Source: Nonomuraea aridisoli (GTDB lineage Bacteria > Actinomycetota > Actinomycetes > Streptosporangiales > Streptosporangiaceae). From it: a stretch of DNA of 55,728 nt. The notes under the pieces are model-generated. The model made no database searches. It was given only the letters and a program-made list of their open reading frames with translations, and was not told where the DNA came from. Positions within the stretch are counted from its first letter, which is position 1. Every line of letters starts with the position of its first letter. Below, one piece after another: positions 1 through 8,499 of this stretch. The translations under genes were made by a program, and so were the position numbers. The stretch spans positions 1 through 55,728 of the forward strand of contig NZ_POUD01000022.1 in NCBI RefSeq assembly GCF_003236395.1, read 5' to 3'.

Positions 1-659
1 CCCCCGGAACGGCCAGGCTCCGCCGCACCATCGAAAGCCCCACCGGCCTGCACCGCGCCATCGAAGGACTCGCCACCTTGAGCCGCGCCGTCGAAGGACT
101 TGCCGGCCTGCGCCCCCGCAGACCGCCTGCCGCCCTCGTGAGCTCGCTCACCGCCTCCCGCCACGACGCTCCGGCCAGCCTCCGCCTGCCCAAGACCATC
201 CACCGGCCGCTCAGAGGCACCCTCCTGCCCAGCACCACCCCTCTGACCGGAGCCGTCCGCCGGCTGCTCGGGGGCGTCCGTCTGACCAGAGCCACCCGTC
301 AATCGCTCGGGTGTGGCGTCGCGGCCGGCGCCGCCGAAGGCGCCGCTCGGTTGTTCGCAGCTCACCGCAGAATCGGGCGGCATGGCCGGATGCTGAGCGC
401 CCGGCTCTCGCTCGCCGCGCGTTGGACCGTCCACGGCCTCGGGACGGGTGTCTCCCTCCGGCTGCCGATCGCCGGTACCGGAGGGGCGCTGCGTGGGGTC
501 GGTCGTGCCGTCGACCGGTGCCGCAGTGGCAGCCGGGGCGTCGGGGAGCTCTCCCCCGTCGGTGGTGCCGCTGGGCGGGGACTCCGCGTCGGGCTCGGAG
601 TCGTCCCGCTGGAACGGGATCATGTCGCCGAGATCGCCGTCCTCCGGGATCCTGGTCAC
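1..659 (-). CDS. Repeat-rich N-terminal part of a protein cut by the window edge, probably MltG (endolytic transglycosylase)
   Basis: The reading frame opens at GTG 659 and stays open to the window edge, giving about 219 residues with no C-terminus. What is visible is hydrophilic, rich in Gly, Ala, Pro, Asp, Glu and Gln, and lacks a membrane segment or catalytic domain. It begins MTRIPEDGDLGDMIPFQRDD. Two sets of 30-bp repeats lie inside it. No start codon lies in frame between the ruvX stop and this GTG, and the ATG that overlaps the ruvX stop runs into a stop within 20 codons. The assignment rests only on synteny: in actinobacteria mltG commonly follows alaS-ruvX and can carry a long disordered cytoplasmic N-terminus before its single membrane helix and YceG domain. 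The function is therefore inferred. Confidence 0.5.
   Translation of the reverse strand, partial: MTRIPEDGDLGDMIPFQRDDSEPDAESPPSGTTDGGELPDAPAATAAPVDGTTDPTQRPSGTGDRQPEGDTRPEAVDGPTRGEREPGAQHPAMPPDSAVSCEQPSGAFGGAGRDATPERLTGGSGQTDAPEQPADGSGQRGGAGQEGASERPVDGLGQAEAGRSVVAGGGERAHEGGRRSAGAQAGKSFDGAAQGGESFDGAVQAGGAFDGAAEPGRSG
23..112. repeat. Three tandem 30-bp repeats
   Basis: Three adjoining 30-bp units lie at 23-52, 53-82 and 83-112. They share a core reading CCGCGCC then TCGAAGGAC. On the minus strand each encodes a ten-residue unit around SFDGA, in frame inside the putative mltG start. Confidence 0.85.
186..311. repeat. Three dispersed 30-bp repeats
   Basis: Related 30-bp units lie at 186-215, 243-272 and 282-311, each beginning CTGACC or CTGCCC and ending GCTCGG or GCTCAG. 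On the minus strand they encode variants of PERxxxGSGQ. This is a second repeat family in the same low-complexity N-terminus. Confidence 0.7.
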
Positions 660-711
660 GCGACCACCCCGCCGGCGAGCCGGGCCTGCGCCCGGGTCCT
701 GTGCCGCGCCC

Positions 712-1191
712 TCATGAGGCAGGTCCGTCGGCCGCGGTGGGCGGTTCGACGGGCCTGCCTGGTGGTCTGTCTGTGGCACGTTCGGAGTCGAGGGCGTCCT
801 GCAGCAGCACGACCGCGGCCGCCTGGTCGACGACGCCCTTCTGCTTCTTGGCGCGCACGCCGCTGGCCCGCAGGCCGTGCTGCGCCGCGACCGTGGTGAG
901 CCGCTCGTCGAACAGCCGCACGGGCGTCGGCGCCAGCCGGGCCGCGAGCCTGGCGGCGAACTCGCGCGCCAGCCCGGCCGCCTGGCCCTCACGCCCCGAC
1001 AGCGAGGTGGGCAACCCCACCACGACCTCGATCGCCTCGTGCTCGGCGACGATCGCGGCGATGCGGTCGAGGTCGCCCTTGCCCCGCCTGACTGTCTCCA
1101 CCGGCGTGGCCAGCAGCCCCGAAGGGTCACTGCGGGCCACCCCGATGCGTACGGAACCGACGTCGACGCCGATCCGCGAACCGAACCTCAT
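712..1191 (-). CDS. ruvX: RuvX/YqgF Holliday junction resolvase-like nuclease
   Basis: This 159-residue RNase H-fold protein belongs to the YqgF/RuvX family, which is linked to Holliday junction resolution and to 5' processing of pre-16S rRNA. The first acidic motif is [10 protein letters not shown] (residues 8-17, with Asp10). DERLTT lies at 95-100, and a late acidic region (GVVDQAAAV) supplies the third metal ligand. The ATG at 1191 is chosen because the family fold starts there; the longer upstream frame overlaps alaS and is not conserved in style. There is one base between the alaS stop and this start, so translation is probably coupled. The Pro-rich C-terminal tail after about residue 135 is unstructured. 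Confidence 0.93.
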   Translation of the reverse strand: MRFGSRIGVDVGSVRIGVARSDPSGLLATPVETVRRGKGDLDRIAAIVAEHEAIEVVVGLPTSLSGREGQAAGLAREFAARLAARLAPTPVRLFDERLTTVAAQHGLRASGVRAKKQKGVVDQAAAVVLLQDALDSERATDRPPGRPVEPPTAADGPAS

Positions 1192-1192
1192 G

Positions 1193-3865
1193 TCAGCCGA
1201 GCTGCCCCGCGACGGCCTCCTCAACCAGGCGCAGCGCGTCGCCGATCGCCTCCGGTCGTGAGCCGCCACCTTGCGCGACGTCGTCCTTGCCGCCACCGCC
1301 ACCCCCAAGAGCCTTGGCGGCGACGCCGACCAGCTGCCCGGCCTTGAGCCCCCGCTCGCGCCCCGCCTCGTTGACCGCGGCAACCACCACGGGCCGGTCG
1401 GAGGGGGCACCGGCGATCACGACGACCGCCGGCCGGTCGGCCGGGAACCTGCCACGCACGTCAAGCGCGAGCTTACGCAGGTCGTCGGCACCGGTTCCAT
1501 CAGGCGCGCGGTGTGTCACCACGGAGACGCCCCGCAGGTCACGGGCCTGGGAGACGAGATCGCCGGCCACCTGGAGCACCTGGGCCGAGCGGACCTTCTC
1601 CAGCTCCTTCTCGGCCGTGCGCAGCCGGGTGACGATGCCCTCAATGCGCTCGGGCAGCTCCTCGCGGCGGGCCTTCAGCTGCTCGGTGAGCTGGGCGACG
1701 AGCACGCTCTCCCGCGCCAGGAAACGGAAGGCGTCGATGCCGACGAGCGCCTCGACGCGGCGCACGCCCGCGCCGACCGACTGCTCGCCCAGCACCTTGA
1801 CCAGACCGAGCTGGCCGGAGCTGTGGACGTGGGTGCCGCCGCACAGCTCGCGGGAGTAGTCGCCGATCTCGACGACGCGGACCTCGTCGCCGTACTTCTC
1901 GCCGAACATCGCCAGGGCGCCCATCGCGCGGGCCTCCGCCTGCGAGGTGTAGAAGGCGTTGACCTGGAGGTCGTTGATGAGCACGGCGTTGACCTCGTCC
2001 TCGACGTCGCGCAGCACGCTCGCCGGCACCGCGCCCGCCGCGGTGAAGTCGAAGCGGAAGCGGCCAGGGGAGTTCTCCGAGCCGGCCTGCGCCGCCGTCT
2101 CGCCGAGCGCGTTCTTGAAGCCGCGGTGGACGAGGTGGGTGGCGCTGTGGCTGCGCGAGATCGCGCGGCGGCGCTCGATGTCGATCTCGGCCTGCGCCTC
2201 GTCGCCGACCCTGAGCTCGCCGATGCGGATCTTGCCGCGGTGGACGATGAGCCCGGGCAGCGGCTGCTGCACGTCGAGGATGTCGACCTCGGCGCCGCTG
2301 GTGCGGATCACGCCCTGGTCGGCGAGCTGGCCACCGCCCTCGGCGTAGAACGGCGTGCGCTGCAGCACCACCTCGACGGTGGAGCCCTCGCCCGCCACCG
2401 GCACCGACGCGCCGTCGACGAGGATGCCGACCACGCTGGTGTCGGCCTCGGTCTGGTCGTAGCCGAGGAACTCGACCTTGCCCGCGCTCTCCAGCAGGTG
2501 GCCGAAGACGGAGATGTCGGCGTTGCCGGTCTTCTTCGCCGCGGCGTCGGCCTTGGCCCGCTGCCGCTGCTCCTTCATGAGCCGGCGGAAGCCCTCTTCG
2601 TCGACCTTGAGGCCCTGCTCGGCCGCCATCTCCAGGGTCAGGTCGATCGGGAAGCCGTAGGTGTCGTGGAGCTGGAACGCCTGCTCGCCCGAGAGCGTCG
2701 AGCCGGACTTGCGCTTGGTCTCCTCGACGGCCACGTCGAAGATCGCGGTGCCGGTGCGCAGGGTGCCGAGGAACGACGCCTCCTCGGCGTCGATGACCGC
2801 GTGGATCTGCGGCGCGTCGGCCTTGAGCTGGGCGTACTGCTCGCCCATGACGTTGATCGCGACGTCGGTGAGCTCGTGCATGTAGCGGTCGTCGCCGGAG
2901 CCGAGCAGGCGCAGGTTGCGCACGCTCCTGCGCAGGATGCGGCGCAGGACGTAGCCGCGCCCCTCGTTGCTGGGCAGGACGCCGTCGGCGACCAGCATCG
3001 TGCCGGTGCGGACGTGGTCGGCGACCACCCGCAGGCTCACGTCGGCGCGGCTGTCACGGCCGTAGCGGGTCTTGGTGAGCTCGGCCGCCTTGTCGAGGAT
3101 CTTGTAGGTCGTGTCGATCTCGTAGATGTTGTCGACGCCCTGCAGGATCGCCGCCATGCGCTCCAGGCCCATGCCGGTGTCGATGTTCTTCGCCGGCAGC
3201 TCGCCCGCCACGTCGAAGTCGACCTTGGTGCGGACCGTGCTCAGCTGGTACTGCATGAAGACGAGGTTCCACACCTCGAGGTAGCGGTCCTCGTCGGCGA
3301 CGGGGCCGCCCTCCTTGCCGTATTCGGGGCCGCGGTCGTAGTAGATCTCGGAGCAGGGGCCGCCGGGGCCGGCCACGCCCATGTGCCAGTAGTTGTCCTC
3401 CAGGCCGCGGCGCTGGATGCGCTCGGCGGGCAGGCCGACCTTGTTGCGCCAGATGTCGTAGGCCTCGTCGTCGTCGAGGTAGACCGTGGCCCACAGCTTG
3501 TCCTCGGGGAAGCCGAAGCCGCCGTCGGACTCGGAGCGGGTGAGCAGCTCCCACGCGAACGGGATGGCCTCGGACTTGAAGTAGTCGCCGAAGGAGAAGT
3601 TGCCGAGCATCTGGAAGAACGTCGCGTGCCGCGTCGTCTTGCCGACCTCGTCGATGTCGGGCGTGCGAACGCACTTCTGCGCCGTGGTCAGCCGTGACGC
3701 CGGAGGCTTGCGCTGCCCCAGGAAGTACGGCTTGAACGGCACCATACCGGCAGGAACCAGGAGAAGCGTGGGGTCCTCAGCGATCAGGCTGGCCGAGGGC
3801 ACGACCTTGTGCCCACGCTCCTCGAAGAAGCGCAGGAAGCGGCGGGCGATCTCTGCCGACTCCAT
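1193..3865 (-). CDS. alaS: Alanyl-tRNA synthetase
   Basis: This class II synthetase charges tRNA-Ala. At 890 residues it is a full-length bacterial AlaRS: catalytic core, tRNA-recognition region, editing domain with the zinc site HxxxH (about 573-577) and CGGTH (Cys about 675), and a C-terminal C-Ala domain with a Gly-rich stretch near the end. The N-terminus reads [19 protein letters not shown], as in other actinomycetes. A second ATG lies nine bases upstream at 3874, but the AAAGG sequence at 3875-3879 abuts it, whereas it sits nine bases from the ATG at 3865. It is followed immediately by ruvX. Confidence 0.96.
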   Translation of the reverse strand: MESAEIARRFLRFFEERGHKVVPSASLIAEDPTLLLVPAGMVPFKPYFLGQRKPPASRLTTAQKCVRTPDIDEVGKTTRHATFFQMLGNFSFGDYFKSEAIPFAWELLTRSESDGGFGFPEDKLWATVYLDDDEAYDIWRNKVGLPAERIQRRGLEDNYWHMGVAGPGGPCSEIYYDRGPEYGKEGGPVADEDRYLEVWNLVFMQYQLSTVRTKVDFDVAGELPAKNIDTGMGLERMAAILQGVDNIYEIDTTYKILDKAAELTKTRYGRDSRADVSLRVVADHVRTGTMLVADGVLPSNEGRGYVLRRILRRSVRNLRLLGSGDDRYMHELTDVAINVMGEQYAQLKADAPQIHAVIDAEEASFLGTLRTGTAIFDVAVEETKRKSGSTLSGEQAFQLHDTYGFPIDLTLEMAAEQGLKVDEEGFRRLMKEQRQRAKADAAAKKTGNADISVFGHLLESAGKVEFLGYDQTEADTSVVGILVDGASVPVAGEGSTVEVVLQRTPFYAEGGGQLADQGVIRTSGAEVDILDVQQPLPGLIVHRGKIRIGELRVGDEAQAEIDIERRRAISRSHSATHLVHRGFKNALGETAAQAGSENSPGRFRFDFTAAGAVPASVLRDVEDEVNAVLINDLQVNAFYTSQAEARAMGALAMFGEKYGDEVRVVEIGDYSRELCGGTHVHSSGQLGLVKVLGEQSVGAGVRRVEALVGIDAFRFLARESVLVAQLTEQLKARREELPERIEGIVTRLRTAEKELEKVRSAQVLQVAGDLVSQARDLRGVSVVTHRAPDGTGADDLRKLALDVRGRFPADRPAVVVIAGAPSDRPVVVAAVNEAGRERGLKAGQLVGVAAKALGGGGGGKDDVAQGGGSRPEAIGDALRLVEEAVAGQLG

Positions 3866-3887
3866 GGTGGCCATCCTTTACGTTTAG

Positions 3888-4118
3888 TCAGTTGTGGTTT
3901 TCAGGGTTGCCGAGCTCGAAACGCGCTCGCAACTCGGTTTCGCGCTCCGCGGCCTCGCCGAGCACGTCGTGGGTAAAGTCTCTCACCTGCTGGAGCATGC
4001 CCGTCGCGCGGTGGGCCGCCCGGCGGGCGACGTGGTCGGGCTGCAGCGCCTGCAGTCTGCGCACCACCCACAGGGTAAGGAACGCGCCGAGCGACAGGTA
4101 GAACAGCCGCCTGATCAC
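3888..4118 (-). CDS. Small DUF6167-like membrane-anchored protein
   Basis: The protein has 76 residues: an N-terminal hydrophobic helix (IRRLFYLSLGAFLTLWVV) followed by a charged, mostly helical tail. It starts at GTG 4118, which overlaps the stop of the DUF948 gene as GTGA, so the two are translationally coupled. The small conserved actinobacterial family (DUF6167) typically sits between a DUF948 gene and alaS, exactly as here. Its function is unknown. Short length and single-helix anchoring suggest an accessory partner of the DUF948 protein at the membrane, but that is inference. Confidence 0.8.
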   Translation of the reverse strand: MIRRLFYLSLGAFLTLWVVRRLQALQPDHVARRAAHRATGMLQQVRDFTHDVLGEAAERETELRARFELGNPENHN

Positions 4119-4504
4119 CGCGGCCTCCCCGTCCGGACCGGGCGCGGCCTGGTCGTGCGGCGGGCCTCGATGGCCCGGCGCACGCCGTGACCCAGCGCCG
4201 ACACCTTGATCAGCGGGCCGGTGAAGATGGTCTGCGTCACACCGCTGAGCTTGGCCGCGTGGCCGGTGACCTGCTTGACGTCCTTGGCGATGGCCTCGAC
4301 GGCGACCAGCTGCCGGTTGGTCTCGTTGACCGTGACGCTCACGTCGTCGAGCAACGGCCGCAGGCGCTCGTTGAGGTCGGAGACCGCCTTGGTGGTCTCG
4401 GTGAGCAGCCTGGCGAGCTTGACGAGCACCATGGCCATCACGCAGACCAGGACTATCCAGCCCGTGGCCGCGATCAGCCCGGCGACCTCTCCAGCGGTAA
4501 GCAT
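4115..4504 (-). CDS. DUF948 membrane protein
   Basis: The protein has 129 residues with an N-terminal transmembrane helix (about residues 7-29) and then a long amphipathic, probably coiled-coil segment (VKLARLLTETTKAVSDLNE). This is the layout of DUF948 proteins, which resemble a general stress protein of Firmicutes. A GGGAG ribosome binding site lies eight bases upstream of the ATG. The C-terminus is short, basic and Pro/Arg-rich. The gene overlaps the downstream DUF6167-like gene by four bases. No enzymatic motif is visible, and a structural or stress role at the membrane is the usual guess. Confidence 0.85.
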   Translation of the reverse strand: MLTAGEVAGLIAATGWIVLVCVMAMVLVKLARLLTETTKAVSDLNERLRPLLDDVSVTVNETNRQLVAVEAIAKDVKQVTGHAAKLSGVTQTIFTGPLIKVSALGHGVRRAIEARRTTRPRPVRTGRPR

Positions 4505-4738
4505 CCGCGCATCTCCCTCGTACGCTGGGCCGGAACGGCAAGACCCTATCGCGTTCGGGTGACAACGTTAGTGCGGAAACCCACCCGGATCAGGCAGCCA
4601 CGTCGGCCTCGGCCGCGTCGGCGGCCGCGCGCGCGAGGACGCGTGCGGCCCTGACCTCGGCCGGCCCGGGTGTCGCCGGGCACGTCGGCGGCCGGTTCGG
4701 AAGCTCGCGAGCGGGGCCGGACGCGCGCGGCAGGCCGT

Positions 4739-5479
4739 TCACTGCGGCACGCGGGCGTAGGCGCGTACCGGGGCGCGCGGCACGCCCATGAGGCGGGGAG
4801 GCGGGGCGGCGAACAGCGCCCCGGTCGGCGGCAGCCCCTCCAGCCCGCCCAGTCCCTCGACCACGGGGACACCCGCGCCCAGCAGCCGTTCCCTCGCGGT
4901 CGTGCGCCCCTCCGCGCCCCTGAGCTCGTCGCTGTCGGTGCCGACCAGCGCGGCGCCGTGCTCCACCAGCCACGCCGCGGCGGCGTCGGTGAGGACGAAG
5001 CCGTCGTGCGCTCCGGTGTGCAGCAGCACGGCGTGGCCGCGTACGTCGAAGGCCGCCACCGCGCCGACGTCGACGGCACGGGCGGTCGCGCCGGCCACCC
5101 GCACCACGACGGCGGGCAGATCCACACTCCGGGAGAGCGGAACGGCGGCGAGGTCACCACCGGGCGCCTCGATGAAGGGCCCGCTTTCCGGGACGGCACG
5201 GTCGAGCTCGACCGGCGCGGTCGTTCCCGGCGCACCCTGTGCTCGGCCGCGGTCGGACGGTCCGCCCCTGGTGCCCTTGTGCGGCTCGGGAAAGATCCGC
5301 ACGTCGGCGAGCTCCACGGTGTCCGCCATCAGCAGGCCGAGCGAGGCCACGAACAGCGCGGCGATCTCGCTCTCCGTGGCGTCGGGCCCGGGCAGGTCGA
5401 CCCGGAACCCGTGAACGGTCAGATCGCCGCCGTTGCCGAAGGTGATCGCCGCGTCGAAGGAGGCACGATAGTCGGGCAT
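4739..5479 (-). CDS. Cyclase-family (kynurenine formamidase-like) protein with a degenerate metal site
   Basis: The protein has 246 residues. The C-terminal half (from about residue 105) matches the cyclase/arylformamidase fold in the segments DLPAVVVRVAG, GHAVLLHTGAHDGF and ALVGTDSDEL. The family's metal-binding HxGTHxDxP motif is not recognisable; the equivalent position reads GPFIEAPGG, without histidines. The N-terminal roughly 90 residues (MPDYRASFDAAITFGNGG onward) form a separate segment I do not recognise. ATG 5479 is preferred over TTG 5488 because an AGG lies about ten bases before it. Hydrolase activity is doubtful. The 234 bp downstream, to 4505, hold no gene I can support. Confidence 0.7.
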   Translation of the reverse strand: MPDYRASFDAAITFGNGGDLTVHGFRVDLPGPDATESEIAALFVASLGLLMADTVELADVRIFPEPHKGTRGGPSDRGRAQGAPGTTAPVELDRAVPESGPFIEAPGGDLAAVPLSRSVDLPAVVVRVAGATARAVDVGAVAAFDVRGHAVLLHTGAHDGFVLTDAAAAWLVEHGAALVGTDSDELRGAEGRTTARERLLGAGVPVVEGLGGLEGLPPTGALFAAPPPRLMGVPRAPVRAYARVPQ

Positions 5480-5530
5480 GACGCGCAAACCTACCGCCGA
5501 ACGGGCCCGGGACCGCTCGGGTGCCGGGGG

Positions 5531-6832
5531 TCAGGAGCCGCGCAGGAAGTCGCGGATCCGGGACCAGCGCTCCGCCACCGGGGCCTCGGCGCCGTGGCGG
5601 GTCGGCTCGTAGTAGCGGCGGTCGCGCACCTGCTCGGGTGCGTACTCCTGCCGGACCAGGCCGTGGTCGAAGTCGTGGGGGTATTTGTAGCCGTCGCCGT
5701 GACCGAGCTTGGCGGCGCCCTGGTAGTGGGCGTCGCGCAGGTGCTGGGGCACCTGGCCGATGAGCCCCTTGCGCACGTCGCCGATCGCCGCCCCGATGGC
5801 CTTGACCACCGCGTTGGACTTGGGCGCCAGCGCGCAGTGGATGACCGCGTGCGCCAGGTTGATCTGCCCCTCGGGCAGCCCGATGAGCTGCACGGCCTGC
5901 GCCGCGGCCACCGCCGTCTGCAGGCACGCCGGGTCGGCCATGCCGACGTCCTCGGAGGCGAAGATGACGATGCGGCGGGCGATGAAGCGCGGGTCCTCCC
6001 CGGCTTCGATCATGCGCGCCAGGTAGTGGAGCGCGGCGTCGGCGTCGGAGCCGCGCATCGACTTGATGAACGCGCTGATCACGTCGTAGTGCTGGTCGCC
6101 CTGCCGGTCGTAGCGCACGGCGGCCTTGTCGACGGCCTTCTCCACCACTTCGACGGTGATGTCGTCGGCCAGCAGCGCCGCCGCCTCGAGGTACGTCAGC
6201 GACCGCCGCGCGTCGCCGCCCGCCAGGCGTACGAGATGGTCGAGGGCCTCAGGCGCGAGGGTGGCGCGCCCGCCGAGGCCGCGCGGGTCGGACACGGCCC
6301 GCTCCAGCACCGCGCGCACGTCGTCGTCGGACAGCGACTCCAGCGTGAGCAGCAGCGAGCGGGAGAGCAGCGGCGAGATGACCGAGAAGAACGGGTTTTC
6401 CGTGGTGGCGCCGATGAACGTGACCCAGCGGTTCTCCACGGCCGGCAGCAGGGCGTCCTGCTGGGCCTTGTTGAAGCGGTGCACCTCGTCGACGAACAGC
6501 ACCGTCTGGCGGCCGGTCATGCCGAGCTCGCGGCGCGCGTTGTCGATCGCGGCCCGCACGTCCTTGACGCCGGCGGACACGGCGGAGATCTCGACGAAGC
6601 GGCGCTTGGTGACGTTGGAGACGACGTAGGCCAGCGTGGTCTTGCCGGTGCCGGGCGGCCCCCACAGGAACAGCGACATGGGAGCCTCGCTCTCGACCAG
6701 GCGCCGCAGCGGGGTGCCGGAGCCGAGCAGGTGACGCTGGCCGATCACCTCGTCGAGTGTGCGGGGGCGCATCCGCACCGCGAGCGGCTGCGGCGTGGCC
6801 TCCTCGGCCGCGGTATCGAACAGGCTGTCCAC
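5531..6832 (-). CDS. rarA: Replication-associated recombination protein A (RarA/MgsA AAA+ ATPase)
   Basis: The protein has 433 residues. RarA/MgsA/WRNIP1 ATPases act at stalled or collapsed replication forks together with single-strand binding protein and RecA. Walker A is GPPGTGKT (58-65), Walker B is VLFVDE (111-116), and the sensor region contains GATTENPFF. The C-terminal MgsA tetramerisation region contains [14 protein letters not shown] and [10 protein letters not shown]. The GTG start at 6832 has no visible Shine-Dalgarno sequence, but a TAATCT -10 element ends six bases before it, which suggests a leaderless mRNA. Confidence 0.95.
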   Translation of the reverse strand: MDSLFDTAAEEATPQPLAVRMRPRTLDEVIGQRHLLGSGTPLRRLVESEAPMSLFLWGPPGTGKTTLAYVVSNVTKRRFVEISAVSAGVKDVRAAIDNARRELGMTGRQTVLFVDEVHRFNKAQQDALLPAVENRWVTFIGATTENPFFSVISPLLSRSLLLTLESLSDDDVRAVLERAVSDPRGLGGRATLAPEALDHLVRLAGGDARRSLTYLEAAALLADDITVEVVEKAVDKAAVRYDRQGDQHYDVISAFIKSMRGSDADAALHYLARMIEAGEDPRFIARRIVIFASEDVGMADPACLQTAVAAAQAVQLIGLPEGQINLAHAVIHCALAPKSNAVVKAIGAAIGDVRKGLIGQVPQHLRDAHYQGAAKLGHGDGYKYPHDFDHGLVRQEYAPEQVRDRRYYEPTRHGAEAPVAERWSRIRDFLRGS

Positions 6833-6838
6833 AACGCG

Positions 6839-6844
6839 AGATTA
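6839..6844 (-). promoter_or_regulatory. -10 element of a probable leaderless rarA promoter
   Basis: TAATCT on the minus strand fits the TANNNT consensus and ends six bases before the rarA GTG. This places transcription start at or next to the start codon. No convincing -35 element is seen. Confidence 0.4.
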
Positions 6845-6872
6845 CACGCTGCGCCGGGCCCGGCGGTCCCGG

Positions 6873-7355
6873 TCACATCCCCCACACGGCCCTGGCTCCG
6901 CTGTCGCCGGCCTGGAAGACGAAGTAGCCGGCGACGACCGCCAGCACCACCGTCAGCGCCGTCAGGACGAGCGTGACAGGACGGCCGAAACGGTCGCTGC
7001 CGACGGAGGCGCGGGCCGGGCTGGTGGCGTACACGAGCACAAGTGAGGCCACGGTGAGGCCGAGCACCGACAGCAGCAGCGGGGTGGCGAAGCTCTCGTG
7101 GGAGGAGATGCGGGCGGCCAGCTCGCCCTCGGCCGAGCCGAAGCGGGCCTGCTTGAGGCTCTCGCCGCTCTGCCTGGCCGCGAAGACCGCCACGGGGGCG
7201 GCCAGGGAGAGCAGCACGAGCGCCCAGGCCGTGTTCGCCCGCCAGCGGGGCGCCAGCGCGTAGACGACCGCCACACCGACCAGCAGCGGGGTCAGCACCA
7301 CGGCGAAGTGGATGATCAAGGGGTGGGCCGGCAGGCCGAGGATCTCGTCGAACAT
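6873..7355 (-). CDS. DUF2231 four-helix membrane protein
   Basis: The protein has 160 residues and four hydrophobic helices (about 13-31, 41-60, 94-112 and 128-148). The N-terminal signature LGLPAHPLIIHFAVVLTPL is characteristic of DUF2231; the two histidines could bind metal or haem, though that has not been shown for this family. A strong AAGGAG sequence precedes the ATG. It lies 40 bp upstream of rarA, on the same strand. The function is unknown. Confidence 0.88.
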   Translation of the reverse strand: MFDEILGLPAHPLIIHFAVVLTPLLVGVAVVYALAPRWRANTAWALVLLSLAAPVAVFAARQSGESLKQARFGSAEGELAARISSHESFATPLLLSVLGLTVASLVLVYATSPARASVGSDRFGRPVTLVLTALTVVLAVVAGYFVFQAGDSGARAVWGM

Positions 7356-7524
7356 GCTCTCTCCTTAGTGCTCATTTCAACTACGCATGGGAGCACGATA
7401 AGGTTCGCGACCTCAGCAGTCAGTCCGCGTGGGTTTCGTCACTTACGTCCGTCACATATCGGGGGCCGGTAGCATTCGCGGAGTTGTTTACGTCAAGCCT
7501 TGGCAAAAGTGAAGGGACATAGCG

Positions 7525-8433
7525 GTGAGCGGCGACGACCGCCAGAACGAAGAAGACCGCCAGAGCGAGCTGGCGCGGGCGCACAAGGAACGGCAGGCCA
7601 AGCGGGCAGCCGAGCAGACCGGCAAGGCCAGGCGGAACACCTTCATCGGCGCGGGCGTGGCCGTGGTGCTGGTGGCGGGCGGTATCTTCGCCGCGACCAC
7701 CCTGGTCAACAGGGACACGGAGCAGCCGGTCGCGGCCGAGAGCAGCGCCTCGCCCTCGGCGAGCGCCTCCACGGGAGTCCTGCCCGATCCGTCTCCGAGC
7801 CCGACGAGGACGGGCCCGGTGACGTGCACGTACAAGCGGGACGACTCGGTGCCCAACAAGTTCGTCGGGTTGCCGCCCAAGAAGCCGAACATGAAGTGGA
7901 AGAAGATGACGATCACCCTGAACCAGGGCACCGTCGTCGTCGACCTCATGACGGACGCCGCGCCGTGCGCGATCAACTCGATGAACTTCCTGACGAAGAA
8001 GAAGTTCTACGACGACATGAAGTGCCACCGCCTGGTCACCCCTGACGTGGCCGGCGTGCACATGCTGCAGTGCGGCGACCCGCAGGCCAAGGCCGACGGC
8101 AAGAACCCGACCGACGGTCAGGGCACGGCCGGCTACGTCTACGCCGACGAGAACATCGACATCCCGCTCGGCAAGGGCGTCGTCTTCATGACGCAGCCGG
8201 GTGAGGCGGCCGGCCAGAACAACAGCCAGTTCGCGTTCTCCCTGTCGGACGAGAACTACCAGATCGGCTCGGGCTACTCGGTCATCGGCATGGTCAGCGA
8301 GGGCATGGACACCCTGCTCGGGCTGGCCAGGAGCGGCGAGGACCTGATCGTCAACGAGGCCGACATCACCGGCGACGGCGGCACCACGGCCCCGAAGAAC
8401 CCGGTGATCATCAAGAAGATCACCTTCTCCTGA
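7525..8433 (+). CDS. Membrane-anchored cyclophilin-type peptidyl-prolyl isomerase (diverged copy)
   Basis: The protein has 302 residues: a charged cytoplasmic N-terminus (1-38), one membrane helix (about 39-60), a Ser/Pro/Thr-rich linker, then an extracytoplasmic cyclophilin domain from about residue 105. Four cysteines (VTCTY, APCAI, KCHRL, LQCGD) suggest two disulfides. The active-site Arg of CHRL and the Gln of LQCGD are present. The usual SQFF segment reads SQFAFS, and the MAxxx segment reads MTQPGE, so activity may be reduced. The gene starts at GTG 7525 behind an AAGGGA site. It is a paralogue of the gene at 12376. Confidence 0.9.
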   Translation: MSGDDRQNEEDRQSELARAHKERQAKRAAEQTGKARRNTFIGAGVAVVLVAGGIFAATTLVNRDTEQPVAAESSASPSASASTGVLPDPSPSPTRTGPVTCTYKRDDSVPNKFVGLPPKKPNMKWKKMTITLNQGTVVVDLMTDAAPCAINSMNFLTKKKFYDDMKCHRLVTPDVAGVHMLQCGDPQAKADGKNPTDGQGTAGYVYADENIDIPLGKGVVFMTQPGEAAGQNNSQFAFSLSDENYQIGSGYSVIGMVSEGMDTLLGLARSGEDLIVNEADITGDGGTTAPKNPVIIKKITFS

Positions 8434-8454
8434 GCCTGACAGGCGCGGACCGCA

Positions 8455-8498
8455 AACGCGGAGGGCGGGCGTCACACCTGACGCCCGCCCTCCGCGTT
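8455..8498. terminator. Bidirectional terminator between a cyclophilin gene and aspS
   Basis: A perfect 19-bp inverted repeat (arms 8455-8473 and 8480-8498) has a six-base ACACCT loop. It fills the space between two convergent genes ending at 8433 and 8500. The stem is very GC-rich with no long T tract, as is usual for actinomycete hairpin terminators. Confidence 0.9.
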
Positions 8499-8499
8499 G

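Noticed and set aside
1271..3697. 808-residue open frame on the plus strand opposite alaS
   Set aside because: It is the shadow of a conserved synthetase gene in GC-rich DNA. The composition is Leu/Val/Asp/Gly-rich nonsense with no domain, and no ribosome binding site precedes it.
4590..4738. Frameshifted continuation of the cyclase-family gene beyond its stop
   Set aside because: The protein already ends with a typical terminal strand. The alternate frame after the stop gives Ala/Arg-rich sequence with no family similarity.
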